Positions 1 through 10,790 of a stretch of DNA of 64,000 bases are shown in pieces; the first letter of the stretch is position 1; each line of letters begins with the position of its first letter. Position numbers and translations under genes: made by a program. The notes beneath the pieces were generated by a model. It did no database searches. It was not told where the DNA came from and saw only the letters and a list, made by a program, of their open reading frames with translations. Source of the DNA: Thelonectria olida (taxonomy: Eukaryota > Ascomycota > Sordariomycetes > Hypocreales > Nectriaceae); assembly GCA_020736575.1 (NCBI GenBank), contig JAGPYM010000002.1:992001-1056000 (forward strand), given 5' to 3'.

Positions 1-2299
1 CTTGAATACTTGACCATCCAAGCTGGTGTCACCGATGATGACAAGGCATCACTCAAGGCGGAGCTCAATAAGAAGGGCTTGAAGACCGATGGTCCCTCGT
101 CATCTGAAGATATTCAAATGGTCTTGAAGATGCGCTCATCCAAGATGTTTGAGCAGAGCGGCAACCAAGAGCGTCTGGAACAACTGGATATCGACTCGAT
201 TCTTGAGAATGCCGAAATCACCAAGACCAAGGTTGACGACAAGATCAACCTCAGCAGCGGCGGCATTGATTGGGATAATTTCATGCAGATTACTGATGTC
301 AAAGTGGACGACATCAATCTGGATTGGGACCAAATCATTCCAGCTGAAAAACTCGCTGAGATCAAGGCGGAGGAAGAGCAAAAACAAAATGAGGAATATG
401 TTGCCAAGATTGCAGCTGAGAGCGCCCCTCGACGAGCCGCGGTGAAAAGTCGAAATTCTGAGACGGATAGGGCAGATCGTTTTAAGAAGCGACAGAGGGC
501 CGAGAGAGAACAGCAGAAGGAACAAGCGCAACGGCAAGCACAGCGAAGTGATCCCAAGCGCCCCTTGTCGTCGAAGGATCAGCGCAATCTCATCAAAGCG
601 TACTTCCGCTTTGGCTCTATGGACGACCGCGCCGAGGACATCATTAACGAGGCTAAGCTGGGAGATCGAGACCAGGAATTTGTCAAGTCGGTTCTTGATG
701 ATTTCATCAAGGCAGCCAGGGAAGCCGTGGACGACAACTACGCGAAGCTTCTCGAAGACGAGAAGAAAATGGGCAAGACTCTGACCAAAAAGGACAGAAA
801 GGCAGTCTTGATCGATTTCGGCTTGTTGAAGAAAGTAAATGCTGAGACGGCAATTGATCGACCGAAACAGCTGCAACTCCTCCGCAAGGTCATCCGGAGT
901 CACCCTGAGTGGCGCTCATTCCGCCTTCCTGACGCCACCAAAGCCGCCAGCTACAGTTGTCCATGGGGTGCCAAGGAAGACGCCATGCTGCTTATTGGTA
1001 TTGACCGCCACGGCTTTGGTGCATGGTCTCAGATCCGTGACGATGCCGAGCTCGATATGGGTGCCAAGTTCTTTCTTGAGGAGCATCGCGTCGAGAAGAA
1101 GGAAGAGAGAAGCAAGGGCAATGATAAGATGAAGGCACCGGGTGCGGTTCATCTCGTTCGCCGCTCCGAATACCTTTTGTCCGTGCTGGTCTCCAAGCAT
1201 TCCGACGATCGAATTGCCCAGAAGGTGGTTGAGAACCACCATCGCAACAACAAGAAGCAGCAACATCTTACAAATGGTCACCGTGGAAGCTCGACTGCCT
1301 CTCCTGCTCCCCAGAGCAAGAAGCATCGCGAAAAGGATCGAGAACATGGACCTGGCGACCACCGCTCTCGCAGCTTTGCTGATGAAAGAGGCACTCCGCG
1401 AGCCGACTTCAAACGGAAGCACTCATCTCATGACGATAGTCGCAGTCCCAAACATCGCCGAATCGAAGACCACCGCCGATCTAGCAAACATGGAGATGGG
1501 CGAGACCGGATGGACAAGCGTCAACATGAGGATGAACGACGCCTGGACAAACAGCGCCACCGTGACGATCGCCGGGATGATCGACGAGATGACCGCCGAG
1601 ATGACCGCCGAGATAACCGCCTTCCAGACCGTCGCCACGACAGATATCGCGACGACCGTGACCGTGACCGTGACCGCGACCGTGACCGTGATCGAGATCG
1701 AGATCGAGAAAGAGACCGAGACCGAGACCGAGACCGTCACCGAGAGCGTGACCGCGAGCATGACCGAGAGCGTGAACGAGAGCGTGATCGAGATCGAGAC
1801 CGAGACCGAGGTCATCGTGACCTGAAACCCCAGGATGAGCGACGAGCTAAGGCCCTTCGGCGCCTCGACGAGCTTCGGCGGATTGGAGACGACAAGAACC
1901 AGCGAGCCAAGGATAATGACGCTATGATCTGGTTCTTGTTGAAGCCTGTCCGAGAGAACTTTGAAAAGATTCTTTCCACGACCAAGGACAACGTCAAATC
2001 TAGCAAAGAGCGCGCGGCCATCTTCGGGTCTGAGCTCCTTACAATCGGCACTTTCCTCGACGAACAACTGCCTGCTACCGCTGCCGACGAGGGTGTCAAG
2101 ACGAACTTCTGGTAAGCAGATTATATGAATGCTACCTCACCTTGGACTTGACTAACATGGTTATAGGGACTTCCTGGCAGCGCTTTGGCCTGTAGACGAC
2201 ACTAGTAAGAGCGTCACTGGAAAGCGATTGAGCAACATGTATCGCACATTGTATGCTCGCAACAAGGGCTCCGGCTCAACCAAGTCAAACGGCGCATAA
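1..2299 (+). CDS. CHD1: CHD1-type chromatin remodeling ATPase, C-terminal part (5' end outside window)
   Basis: This is the C-terminal third of the CHD1/Hrp1 family, a nuclear ATPase that slides and spaces nucleosomes on transcribed genes. The chromodomains and Snf2 motor lie upstream of the window, and the frame is open at base 1. Seen here are the post-motor linker, a SANT-like helical domain (about nt 570-740) and the SLIDE domain (about nt 910-1080, with WGAKEDAMLL and GFGAWSQIRDD), which together bind linker DNA. A long Arg/Asp/Glu tract follows (about 1500-1815). Last comes the CHCT (DUF4208) domain, MIWFLLKPVRENFEKIL onward. One intron at 2112-2166 (GTAAGC to ATAG) interrupts CHCT: exon 1 ends TG and exon 2 starts G, restoring Trp. 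The second exon runs 2167-2299 and ends in TAA. The RD-rich tract is much longer than in the yeast protein. Confidence 0.93.
1555..1815 (+). repeat. In-frame repeats coding an Arg/Asp/Glu tract in CHD1
   Basis: Tandem GATGACCGCC-like units (about 1575-1620) are followed by runs of GACCGTGACCGT, GATCGAGATCGA and GACCGAGACCGA. They encode RDDRRDDRRD and then alternating RD, RE and DR dipeptides. The period is 6-12 nt and stays in frame, so length changes would preserve the protein. The opposite strand is also open here only because of the repeat and is not a gene. Confidence 0.9.
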
Positions 2300-3357
2300 T
2301 CCTCCACCCCGCGAAGCACCGTTCTGGCTCCTTTCACATTGAAAACACACAAGAACAGACACAAGGAGTGTACTTGAGTGACTTGCAAACAACATTGGCA
2401 TTTTTTACATGGTTTGGCGTTTCGGTACACAGGGCGGCAGAGTTTTTCCCGAGAGCGAAAAGCTTGGCCACATCATACCCGGATTTGCATGGTACAGTAC
2501 AGGGAGCCTGTGGATGATTTGTTTTAGCTGAGCCTGCTTGTTTTTCATCGGGGCTCGGCATGCTCCCAAGAAGAAAACTTGATGTGTCACGGGGATGTGG
2601 CATTGATGTACTGTTTTTCTCTTCATTTTCATATTTGCGTCCGACTACTCATTGCTCTTACGGGCAGGGATGGATTATTTCGTGCGTTGATGTTGCTATC
2701 AGTTTCGTCTACATAACGAGCTATGCTCAACAAGAGACGACGCACACAAATGGGGACAGAGGCCTGCAAGGTTAGAAGGCCTCCCTGAAGAGGGAAAAGA
2801 GAGAACGGACCGCAATGTACGGTTTCGTTTGGTTTCATAGAGAATTAAATATACAATTATGATAACGTCAAAGAAGATGGTCTAACCTTGCATCGTTGAC
2901 CTTGGTGAATCACTATGATGTGATGGGGATGCGGAATCAATGACGAAGACAAACATATCTAGGACAGAAAATATGCATTCGTTTTATACCTATCCAGGTG
3001 TTCCGAAATTGCTGGACTCATGATAACTTAACTCTACGATGCTTATTTATTAACTCGAGGTTGGTCATGGTCTCCTTCGGAGCAGATTTGGTTCCTTCTC
3101 CACAGAGCTCGGCATTCACCCCCGCAAGATAACCGGGCTTCTAGCCAATCAACACCCGGATTGATTACGTAGGACAAGTTGAGTTCATCCGAAAACCGAG
3201 CAGCTTCGGTTCTTGCCATATAAACGCGAATCCCGAGACTACTTGAGAATTGAAGCCAGGTGGAAGAGGAACTCTACCTTGCGTCTATTCCTCCAGTCGC
3301 ATTGCGATAACTCGATTGTATCCGAATTGAATTGATCCGAATATCCCAGCCGTTAAG
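2300..3357. other. Intergenic: CHD1 3' side and TMEM14 promoter
   Basis: No open frame here resembles a protein. The left part should hold the CHD1 3' UTR. The right 250 bases hold a CCAAT box and a TATA-like element in front of the TMEM14 gene, listed separately. Confidence 0.6.
3145..3224 (+). promoter_or_regulatory. CCAAT box and TATA-like element upstream of the TMEM14 gene
   Basis: AGCCAATCA lies at about 3143-3151 and TATAAA at 3219-3224, roughly 70 bases apart and 134 bases before the start codon. This is the classic spacing of a CCAAT/TATA promoter. CCAAT is the site of the Hap complex, whose HapC subunit is encoded at 9810-10790. Occupancy is inferred, not seen. Confidence 0.45.
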
Positions 3358-3792
3358 ATGGTAGGTTACAGGAATGGTCGACAACCTGCATGCGCAAGCT
3401 CAAGCTCACCAATCCTGGATAGGCCGCCACTACGAATCTCCAGACTACGGCCTACGTTCTGGGCGCCCTGACTGCAAGCGGCGGCATCATGGGGTATGCG
3501 CGCACACGATCCCTGCCCTCCATCATCGCCGGCTGTGCTGTTGGTTTCTTGTGTATGCACTTCCACTTCAACTTCCAAGCAACAAGCGCTGATCATCGCT
3601 CTAGACACCCTCGGAGGATACCGCATCCAGAATCGACAGCCTTATGGCATTGAGCTTTGCCTGCTCGCCTCCGTTGTCCTTGCTGGCTCCGCCTTTCCCC
3701 GCGCCATCCGCCTCCGGAAGCCCGTGCCCATCGTCCTCAGCATCATATCGTCCATCGGTCTCTATACATTTGGTACCGCTATGCGCAAGTAG
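3358..3792 (+). CDS. TMEM14-family small membrane protein
   Basis: Three exons: 3358-3360 (only ATG), 3423-3552 and 3605-3792, giving 106 residues. Intron 1 (3361-3422) starts GTAGGT directly after the start codon and ends GATAG. Intron 2 (3553-3604) starts GTATGC and ends CTCTAG; a Tyr codon is split T|AC. The product has the TMEM14 (UPF0136) layout: about four hydrophobic helices, the GGIMGYARTRSLPSIIAG segment after helix 1, then YTLGGYRIQ and a C-terminal helix before GTAMRK. Animal members sit in the inner mitochondrial membrane, and TMEM14C supports heme synthesis by moving a porphyrin precursor. Fungal members are uncharacterised, so location and substrate are inferences. Length fits the family (about 100-115 residues). 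The start-only exon is unusual but needed: the only other in-frame ATG is internal and would remove the first helix. Confidence 0.85.
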
Positions 3793-4094
3793 GCTTCAGG
3801 TTTTGTCGGGCAAATAGGTTGAGGTAGTAATACATGAATTTGCATTCACAATTGTTGCTCGTAATTGTACATTGGAATGGGGATCGTCCCAGTGGCGATG
3901 CGTTCGTAGACAAGCCAATTCTATCTCATGACCACACCCACCCTTCCCATACAACTGTCCCGTAAACGCCAGCCATGTAATATACAAAGTCGGAATGATC
4001 GAAGCATGACCGATCGAAGAGAATTGGGGTACCGGTCGTCTCGTGGGGGTCGTGGCACGTTCGTAGGACATTCGTTCGATTATGCAACTTGAAT
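3793..4094. other. Convergent intergenic spacer
   Basis: The two flanking genes converge, so this 302-base stretch should hold both 3' UTRs. Nothing else is visible. Confidence 0.5.
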
Positions 4095-4389
4095 TCATAG
4101 ACCCAATTCCTTCTGGGACTCCTTGAGCTTATCCCTCTTCGCCCTGGCAATGGCGCGGTTGTCGGCCTGGGTCTTGGTTCGCTCAGCGCGCAAGCATTGG
4201 TTCACCTTTTCCTTTGCATCGTTGCAGCTTCCGACAGCCTTGTGCATGAAGCCTCTGGCGTGGCACTCCTCGAGGACGGCGATGACATCTTCGCACGCTG
4301 TAATTGGAATCACGGGTTAGCTGTAGAAGCAAGAGCGATCATGCGAGATTAGTACCCAGGGCGTTCTTGGTATGGAGATGGGGATGCAT
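4095..4389 (-). CDS. CMC2: CMC2-like twin CX9C protein of cytochrome c oxidase assembly
   Basis: Two exons on the minus strand, 4356-4389 and 4095-4297, with an intron at 4298-4355 (GTACTAAT to TTACAG). The product is 78 residues. The N-terminus MHPHLHT and the two motifs [11 protein letters not shown] and [11 protein letters not shown] (each CX9C) match the CMC2 family, whose human member also starts MHPDL. These motifs form two disulfides in a helical hairpin after Mia40-dependent import into the mitochondrial intermembrane space. CMC2 acts in cytochrome c oxidase biogenesis. The tail is charged and Lys-rich. A downstream in-frame Met would lose the conserved MHPHL start, so the two-exon model is preferred. 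The gene is head-to-head with prefoldin subunit 2. Confidence 0.88.
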
Positions 4390-4691
4390 AATTGCAATGG
4401 GGCGATTGAGGAAGCAGTTGCACCTGATGTGACAGACGATACGCTGAAGAAATTGGCTTGATGGTGACTGGACAGCGTTGACGTGGGCAGCAATTCTCGA
4501 AGACGCTTGGACCACGTGCGAGGCGAGTGGCTGCCCACCAAACCCGCCCACAGTCCAGGGAGTCAGTGACTTTGGAGGGGCAGTTCCGTTATCATCAACC
4601 TCAGAATATCTAAATACGCACATCACCAGGCATCACGAGTAGTTCTACCGTCGCTATCGCTGCCCGTGCCTTACCACAAAAACCAGAAGCC
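4390..4691. promoter_or_regulatory. Shared divergent promoter, CMC2 / prefoldin 2
   Basis: 302 bases separate the two start codons, so both 5' UTRs and promoters must lie here. No clear TATA box is visible. GC-rich CCCGCCCACAG and several CACC-like stretches occur near 4546-4560. Confidence 0.5.
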
Positions 4692-5339
4692 ATGTCCTCA
4701 TCAGCACAGGTGCCTGCTAGGAAGCAGCAGGGTGAGTCTCTATGCTTCTTCTGCCAGCTCATTTGCCTCAAAACTCACCTTCATCAACAGACCTCCAGGC
4801 GCAATACTCAAACTACAAGACTACGCTGCAGCAGGTCGCCCAGAAAATCGGTGACATCGAGCAGGAAGCCGAAGAGCACAAGTAGGTTCACGCAATGCTC
4901 CATCATCACCTTCGCCCCTGGTGTGCATAGTCCAGAACCGTCGCATGGCGTTGTGGTGGCCAAGCGATGCCCCTATCATGCCATATCGCTTCAGAATCTC
5001 ACCGCTTTTGAAGACCATTTTACACCGCTCATTTCTAACTCTAAAATAGGCTTGTACTGGAGACCTTGGAGCCCCTCTCGGGAGATCGAAAATGCTTTCG
5101 TCTGATTAACGGAGTGCTCGTGGAGAGGACCGTTAAGGATGTGGTGCCTGCCCTCAAGACGAACCAGGAAGGTCTCAGGAAGGTCTTGGACGATCTTGTG
5201 AAGCAGTACAAGACAAAGCAAGACGATCTAGAAAAGTGGAAGGTGAGTTGCCCTCTTGAATCTATATCACCATCACATGTAGTGTGAAACACTAACTTTT
5301 GCATAGAAAAAGAACAATGTGCAGGTAGTCCAGCAATGA
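4692..5339 (+). CDS. Prefoldin subunit 2
   Basis: Four exons: 4692-4731, 4791-4881, 5050-5242 and 5307-5339, giving 118 residues. All three introns have GTGAGT or GTAGGT donors and CAG/TAG acceptors, and the joins restore Asp, Lys and an in-phase Lys-Lys. The product is a beta-type prefoldin: an N-terminal coiled-coil helix (DLQAQYSNYKTTLQQVAQKI), a short beta hairpin region around GDRKCFRLINGVLVERTV, and a C-terminal helix (LRKVLDDLVKQYKTKQDDL). Prefoldin is a cytosolic hexamer that passes unfolded actin and tubulin to the CCT chaperonin. Length and motif order match yeast Gim4 and human PFDN2. Confidence 0.94.
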
Positions 5340-8300
5340 GGTAACGAAATGATGATGAAAAGTTTCTTTGGGATTCAAGCGCCGAGTATCTTGTTTCACT
5401 TGGTCTTGATGCAAGAGCTAGAGCGCCTGCGCTCATATGTTTGGATGTATGCGTGCGCAGATGTTTGCAAATTCGGACGGTTGGCATTATGTCCATGGAC
5501 TCTGTCGGAGAACCGTCGAAATACGGAACGCGGAGCATTAAGGCCATGAGATTCCACTCTGACGAAGGCGCCTTGGGCTCTCTCAAGTGCAGCATACTTC
5601 AATCAAGATCACGATTCAAAGACAAATGCTCTGATGTCATGTGTGCTCGGCAACGCACAATGGGTCGGGACGGGCCAGAAGATGGTGTTGATGCGTTGTA
5701 CAGTCTCGATATGCGGTGGGGTCCGGGCGGCAAGGGCGTCTCAATGCCCAACCGCATGAAGTCCCAAAAACCTCAAACTCTTGTTGACGTGCAGGCACAC
5801 TACTTGGAGGGAGGGCGTGGGGTTTTGAGCGGTAACTGACGAGGACCTGCCAGTCCTGCTTAGTTTCTAGGTACTAGTCGACCGGTGAAGCTGCAGTGTC
5901 AAACTGGGTGGCTGATAACTACTACTTTGCTGACGAGGCAAGATTCGACCATGGCCCCGAACACAGTGTGTTTAGTTTCTGGTACGCTGTACATCACTGG
6001 AAAAAGAATCCTCCTTGTCTCGAGTATGGTGGCCTCCAAGGCCTCAGCCCTCAGGTGGTTTGACAACGTCGACGCCTTTATGCCGCAAAAGAAACATGCA
6101 TCTCGAGGCGGACGAGACTTTTCACTTTTGGCATGGAAGCCAACAATGCCGCAGATAGAACGATGGACAACTGGCACTGTTCCATCTAATGACACCCACC
6201 CACCATGACACACACCGGGAAGCTGGAAAAATGCCTGGATCGTCGGGCTGAGCGAGGCGACTTCTGACGGACATGGGGGCGCCTATACGGAGCGGCCATG
6301 ACGTGATCTTGATTTGCCCGGGAGAAACGAGCTTCTTTTCCCCAGCAGGCGGTTCCTATTTTCTTTTCTTCAACTTGTGTGTGGGGGCCGTTCATTCAGG
6401 TCCCAAATCATCGGGGCGAGGGATCGACCAGCAATTGCAGGAGGAGAGTCTTGGGGCTGGAGCATGATAGCGTGTGAGTGGCTGTGATTGCGCCCACGTC
6501 CGTCTTCCCCATGTAAGGCCATGTCAAGTTGTGTGCAGTACATCTGCATGCGGGTTTGCCTTCCGAGAGGACGGGCTTCTGGAAGCATGTAGTCCAACTA
6601 TGTATCTACCAAGGTCTGGACTCTAGGACAATATGATAGGCGTATGCGTTGGTTGCCATGTATTCGAGCCCAATCAACCCCGGATCCCGGAATGGCCGAC
6701 GACTGGGAGTTGGCCTCGCGTAGGCACGTCAGGCAGCGGGGGGTTTTTTTTTTTTTCGATCCAAGGCAGATTGACGATGTAGCTAAAAATGGCAGGGGAT
6801 GGAGGTGAAGTATCACGGGCACTGCCTCTGGAGCGGTTATGCTATCTATCTCGAGTGGGAGAAGGGACTGAAACGCTCCTGTGTAGCACCCGCTACGTTA
6901 CGATGACAATAGGCTAAAGACGTAGAAACAGAAAAGAGAAAATGATTAATTGGGCAGTAAACCATCTCCGGATTCTGGCCTCTGGGCTTACCGACATGTG
7001 CTGAAACTGCGAGGCGTCAAGACTGGGTTAGTTTCTGACCGGACTGATATCCTCAGTTGCCTTACAAATGGAAGTTAGGCCCCAATTGTTTGGGTGATGC
7101 TGATGCTGCGGCCATCCCGCGGAATTAATTTGGCCGTGTTTTGGGTCGCTGCAGGACGGAGGGCGACCCCGATGAGGCCCTCTCCATGCGTGTACACCCT
7201 CCTTTTGTGTGTGTGTGTGTGTGCGATGTGAGACGGAAGGTGGAATGATGTCGAGCTGCCTCACTGGCAGTGTAAAATGAAGCAATCTTGACTGATTAAT
7301 AATGGTGATTTTTGAACTGGGCAGGACTGGGCGCTCTGTTGCGTGCAGGTATGATGTCAACTTCAGCTCGTCGAGTCGTGGCTTGGAGACCGGTGAGAGT
7401 GCGTGCGCTGCAGCAGGCGGCGGCCCTACGAAACGGCCGATGGCATCCAGTAGGTTGCAGGTTGGTAGGAGATTAGGGGAAATACTAGATAGGTTGCCTG
7501 TGTGTGACTGTGTGTGACTGTGATCAGTTTCCGAGTTGATACGAATACTCGGCTGAAGCGTCGGTAATTAACTCCCTACCTATCCAACAAATCCCAATAG
7601 CTTGTGATGTTGCGTTGCCATGGCGAGCTGGTTGGCTCTCTCTGGGCCGGAATAATTAACGTACAGGTCGATCATGTTTCCATGTTAATATCGACAATTG
7701 CCTTCTTGGGCCAGACTATTGGCGGAGACTTTCCGTCACTGGTCGTTGCCATGAGCCCTGGTCCCGTCCTGACAGATGATGCTCGTCCACTCATGGTCCT
7801 TGGTCACGACCTGGGCTAGCATATCGTGGCTGGGGGGATGAGGAGGGACCTTGAGCCATTGCCAAATGAGCGGCGTTGGTAGCCCACCCTCCCAGTTCCA
7901 GCATCAGACAATGGCTCAGTGAGTGCCTGAATATCATCATCTTGGATTGCTCGCCGAGGAAATGACGACAAGTCTTCCGTCCGTACGGCACACCGCCAGA
8001 ACTGCAAGGCCGATCCTCCTCCTCCTCCTCAGCTGGGGAGTGTTTCCAGCAAGCTGACGCGACAGATGACCTTGTCTAGCTTTGCTTCCATCGTTTCAGG
8101 CTTTTCCGTCGGCAGCTGTCCGTTAGCTACAGGCTGGTGGTGGGAGGGATTAAACATCGAGTGCAGACCGCGAGATGGCTTGACGGGGGATAGAGTGGGT
8201 TTCTCTGATATCGTGCACAATAGAACAATGAGATGGAATACGTACTGTTGTCAGCTTCTTCATTATTAAAAACCATCTTGATGATAGAATAGACCCACAT

Positions 8301-8700
8301 CAAACGCAGCTCCTCCACCCCCCACAAGGCTTAGCAGGCACAGAAATGTCAGAAAGTGCCCGGTCGCCGTTATCGATAAAACAATTTGGCGCCTTGAGAG
8401 CCAGGCTGGTTGGTGGCTGGGCCTTGGATTATAGCGCCTACCTTAGGCTGGCGTCCGTGTGAGAAGTGACGGCGGCGGCGGCTCGTTGCCCTGAGGTCAT
8501 GTTGCTCCGCCGGGCAGGTGAACAACGCTTTTGTTGACCGCACCTTCCGTTATTAGGCTGCGGATTGCTTGCTCTTTCTCTCCTCTCCTGCAAACCCCAC
8601 GTCGAATTGCACTCCACATATGCACCTTTCAGACGGTGCTGCGACTGCGACTGCGACCTCGACCTTGCCCTCGACCCTCGACCGAACAACTCAGACACCA
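5340..8700. other. Gene-poor spacer
   Basis: About 3.4 kb with no open frame that resembles a protein; the longest (5441-5839, 132 codons) has no ATG start and no family features. It contains simple repeats: a T run at 6744-6756, (TG)9 at 7206-7223 and (TCC)n near 8014-8030. An unannotated noncoding transcript cannot be excluded. Confidence 0.55.
7206..7223. repeat. (TG)n microsatellite
   Basis: Nine uninterrupted TG units in the spacer before HapC. Confidence 0.9.
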
Positions 8701-9809
8701 CCCTTAGATCTCTCGACCTTGACTTGATTGATTGCAAGTAAGTCGCCGGCCAGTGAGAGCGCCTCTCGCCCTCTCAGCCTCCTCTCTCCTCCGCTAGCCG
8801 TCTACGTACCTACTGCCTCTCTGCCTCTCGCGAGCTCTCTCTTCTGTCTGCACCCGTCCCGTCCCCGTACCCGCACCGCACTCCATTCCGCAAGCCGCAG
8901 CCTCACAATAACAAAACGTGAGACGGACGGGGGCCGTTTCGCCGTTTTCTTCCTGTTCCTCGCTTCCATTCAGCCTCTCGGCTTCGCCCTGTCCTGTCCA
9001 CTCTCCGCTCTCCTCCCCCTCCACGCCCAACTGTCTCTCTCGCACTCCCCCGCGCCGGACCAAACGTCAAGACATATTCTGACCCGATTTCGCAGCCTTC
9101 CGGGACCCATTGGCGAACGAGCGTTTGCGACTTCGTGTAACCCGGCCTGCCCAAACCACACCCCAGCTCCGCGCATCTTGTCGCGCCGCTCCGGCCCGTT
9201 AACCAAGGGAGGCACAACGACAACCCCCCCGTCCAACCGTGCTGTTTATCGTCTGCGCCAACGCCTGCGCGTCTGCGTTCGTGTCTGCCTCCAACGCATC
9301 CCCTCGTCTCGCTCCATTCTTGGCCTCAAACCGCCTACTTGCCTAGTCAACATCGACGTTGTGCGATCCGCCCACACCCTGCCACCGCGCACTCTCACAC
9401 ACACTCTCGCGCGCGCGCATCCGCTGACAGGCCTTTGGTCTTCGCTTGCTTGACTGACCCTGTGTTGACTTGTTGACCTTTCGCCGCGGGCCCACCCCTC
9501 CCCCGCCTGCTCTTCCTATCCTCGCCCGCAAAAACAACCACGCCTTGCTTCCCAAGCACACACCCCCAAAGCCCCAAGGACCAGCGTCATAGCCCCAGAA
9601 TCCCGGGCCAGGGACCGCGATTGTGAGCGACTAAGAGTCTTTGACGGCAGTCAGGATTGACGCAGCACTGCAGCTTGGAGGACCCCTCCCCGACGCTTGC
9701 AAGCCCTACCATTTGCGACGTGGCCCTGGGGACACATCATCTCAAGGCCCAGCTGTGCCAGCCCGAAGCATTTTACACGGACGCTAGCAGCCGCTGCAGG
9801 TAGCCAAAT
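8701..9809 (+). promoter_or_regulatory. Pyrimidine-rich HapC leader/promoter region
   Basis: This stretch is strongly C/T-rich on the + strand with many CTCTC, CCTCT and CCGC tracts. It lacks coding character, although a 241-codon frame is open by composition (8728-9453). Such tracts are common around transcription starts and in long 5' leaders of fungal regulator genes. A strong donor (GTAAGT near 8739) and an acceptor just before the start codon (GCTGCAG near 9799) could delimit a leader intron. A reverse CCAAT (ATTGG at 9109-9113) is a possible self-regulatory site. Confidence 0.45.
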
Positions 9810-10790
9810 ATGTCGGATTCCCCCCAATCCCCTCCCAAGGAGGTTGACCAAGGTGCACCGTCACCCGACGAGGAAGCACAAATGAATGAGCAACAACATG
9901 ACCCACAGGGTGCCGGCACCGCGAGCTACGAGTTCGAGGGTGTAAAGGAGCAGGACCGGTGGTTGCCCATAGCCAATGGTAGGTCTTCTATCCCCCCAAG
10001 CGCTTCGCCATGATTTGTTCGTCCTTCTGCATGAGCTGTCTCGCCGTCTAAGCCAGCCAGCCGTGCGGATTTGGTCGTTCAATGTCTTGCGATTCGTCCT
10101 CCAAGTCACCCAAGGCGCCTCGCGCCTCAAAGGTCGACAAGGCTGATGAGCTTGATGCTAACATTCGAAACTTTGCTCCAGTCGCTCGGATCATGAAGAA
10201 TGCCCTTCCAGAAAACGCAAAGATAGCGAAGGAGGCAAAGGAGTGTATGCAAGAGTGTGTGAGCGAGTTCATCTCCTTCATTACGAGTGAAGGTATGTTG
10301 TGCTTGTTTCCCCCTGTCCCCGGACGTCTCAACGACATGCCCAGATCCGAGTCATGTCTCTCATCTGCAGCACGCTGACCTATGGGCCTGCACAGCGTCG
10401 GAGAAATGCCAGCAGGAAAAGCGAAAGACGGTCAACGGTGAGGATATTCTTTTTGCCATGACATCTCTTGGCTTCGAAAACTATGCGGAAGCCCTCAAGG
10501 TGTATCTCTCCAAGTATCGCGAGGTATGTTGAGCCCCTGTTTAGAAACATCTCTGGATCTATTTACCCTAACTCCCAATACAGCAACAGAACCAATCCAA
10601 CCGAGAAAGAGTACTGGATAACAGCGGCTGGCCAGGAGCTATGATTGCCGACAACAAAGGCGAGGGTGCTTCTGTTGGCAATGAGTTCGGCAACGCTGAA
10701 GGCTCCAACGTCGAGGGCGGTGCCGACCCAAACTACATGTACGGTTCCCAGCCTGGCCACAACGGTACCGCCACGGGTGAGGGCTACTAG
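9810..10790 (+). CDS. hapC: HapC / NF-YB subunit of the CCAAT-binding complex
   Basis: Four exons: 9810-9978, 10182-10292, 10396-10523 and 10584-10790, coding 204 residues. Introns have GTAGGT, GTATGT and GTATGT donors with CAG acceptors, and each join keeps the family sequence. The core [16 protein letters not shown], then [38 protein letters not shown] and [12 protein letters not shown] is the NF-YB histone fold (about residues 47-136). It pairs with HapE (NF-YC) and recruits HapB (NF-YA) to bind CCAAT in promoters. In Aspergillus this complex, with HapX, also controls iron, heme and redox genes. The 47-residue N-terminus and the Gly/Asn-rich C-terminus are variable and probably disordered. 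The first intron (203 nt) is long for this genome. Confidence 0.95.

Noticed and set aside
1423..2067. Long open frame antisense to CHD1
   Set aside because: Its Val/Ser/Thr repeats are simply the reverse reading of the RD-repeat DNA, with no other coding sign.
8728..9453. 241-codon plus-strand frame before HapC
   Set aside because: Open because of C/T-rich composition; the residues are low-complexity Ser/Pro/Leu/Arg and all six frames here are similarly open.
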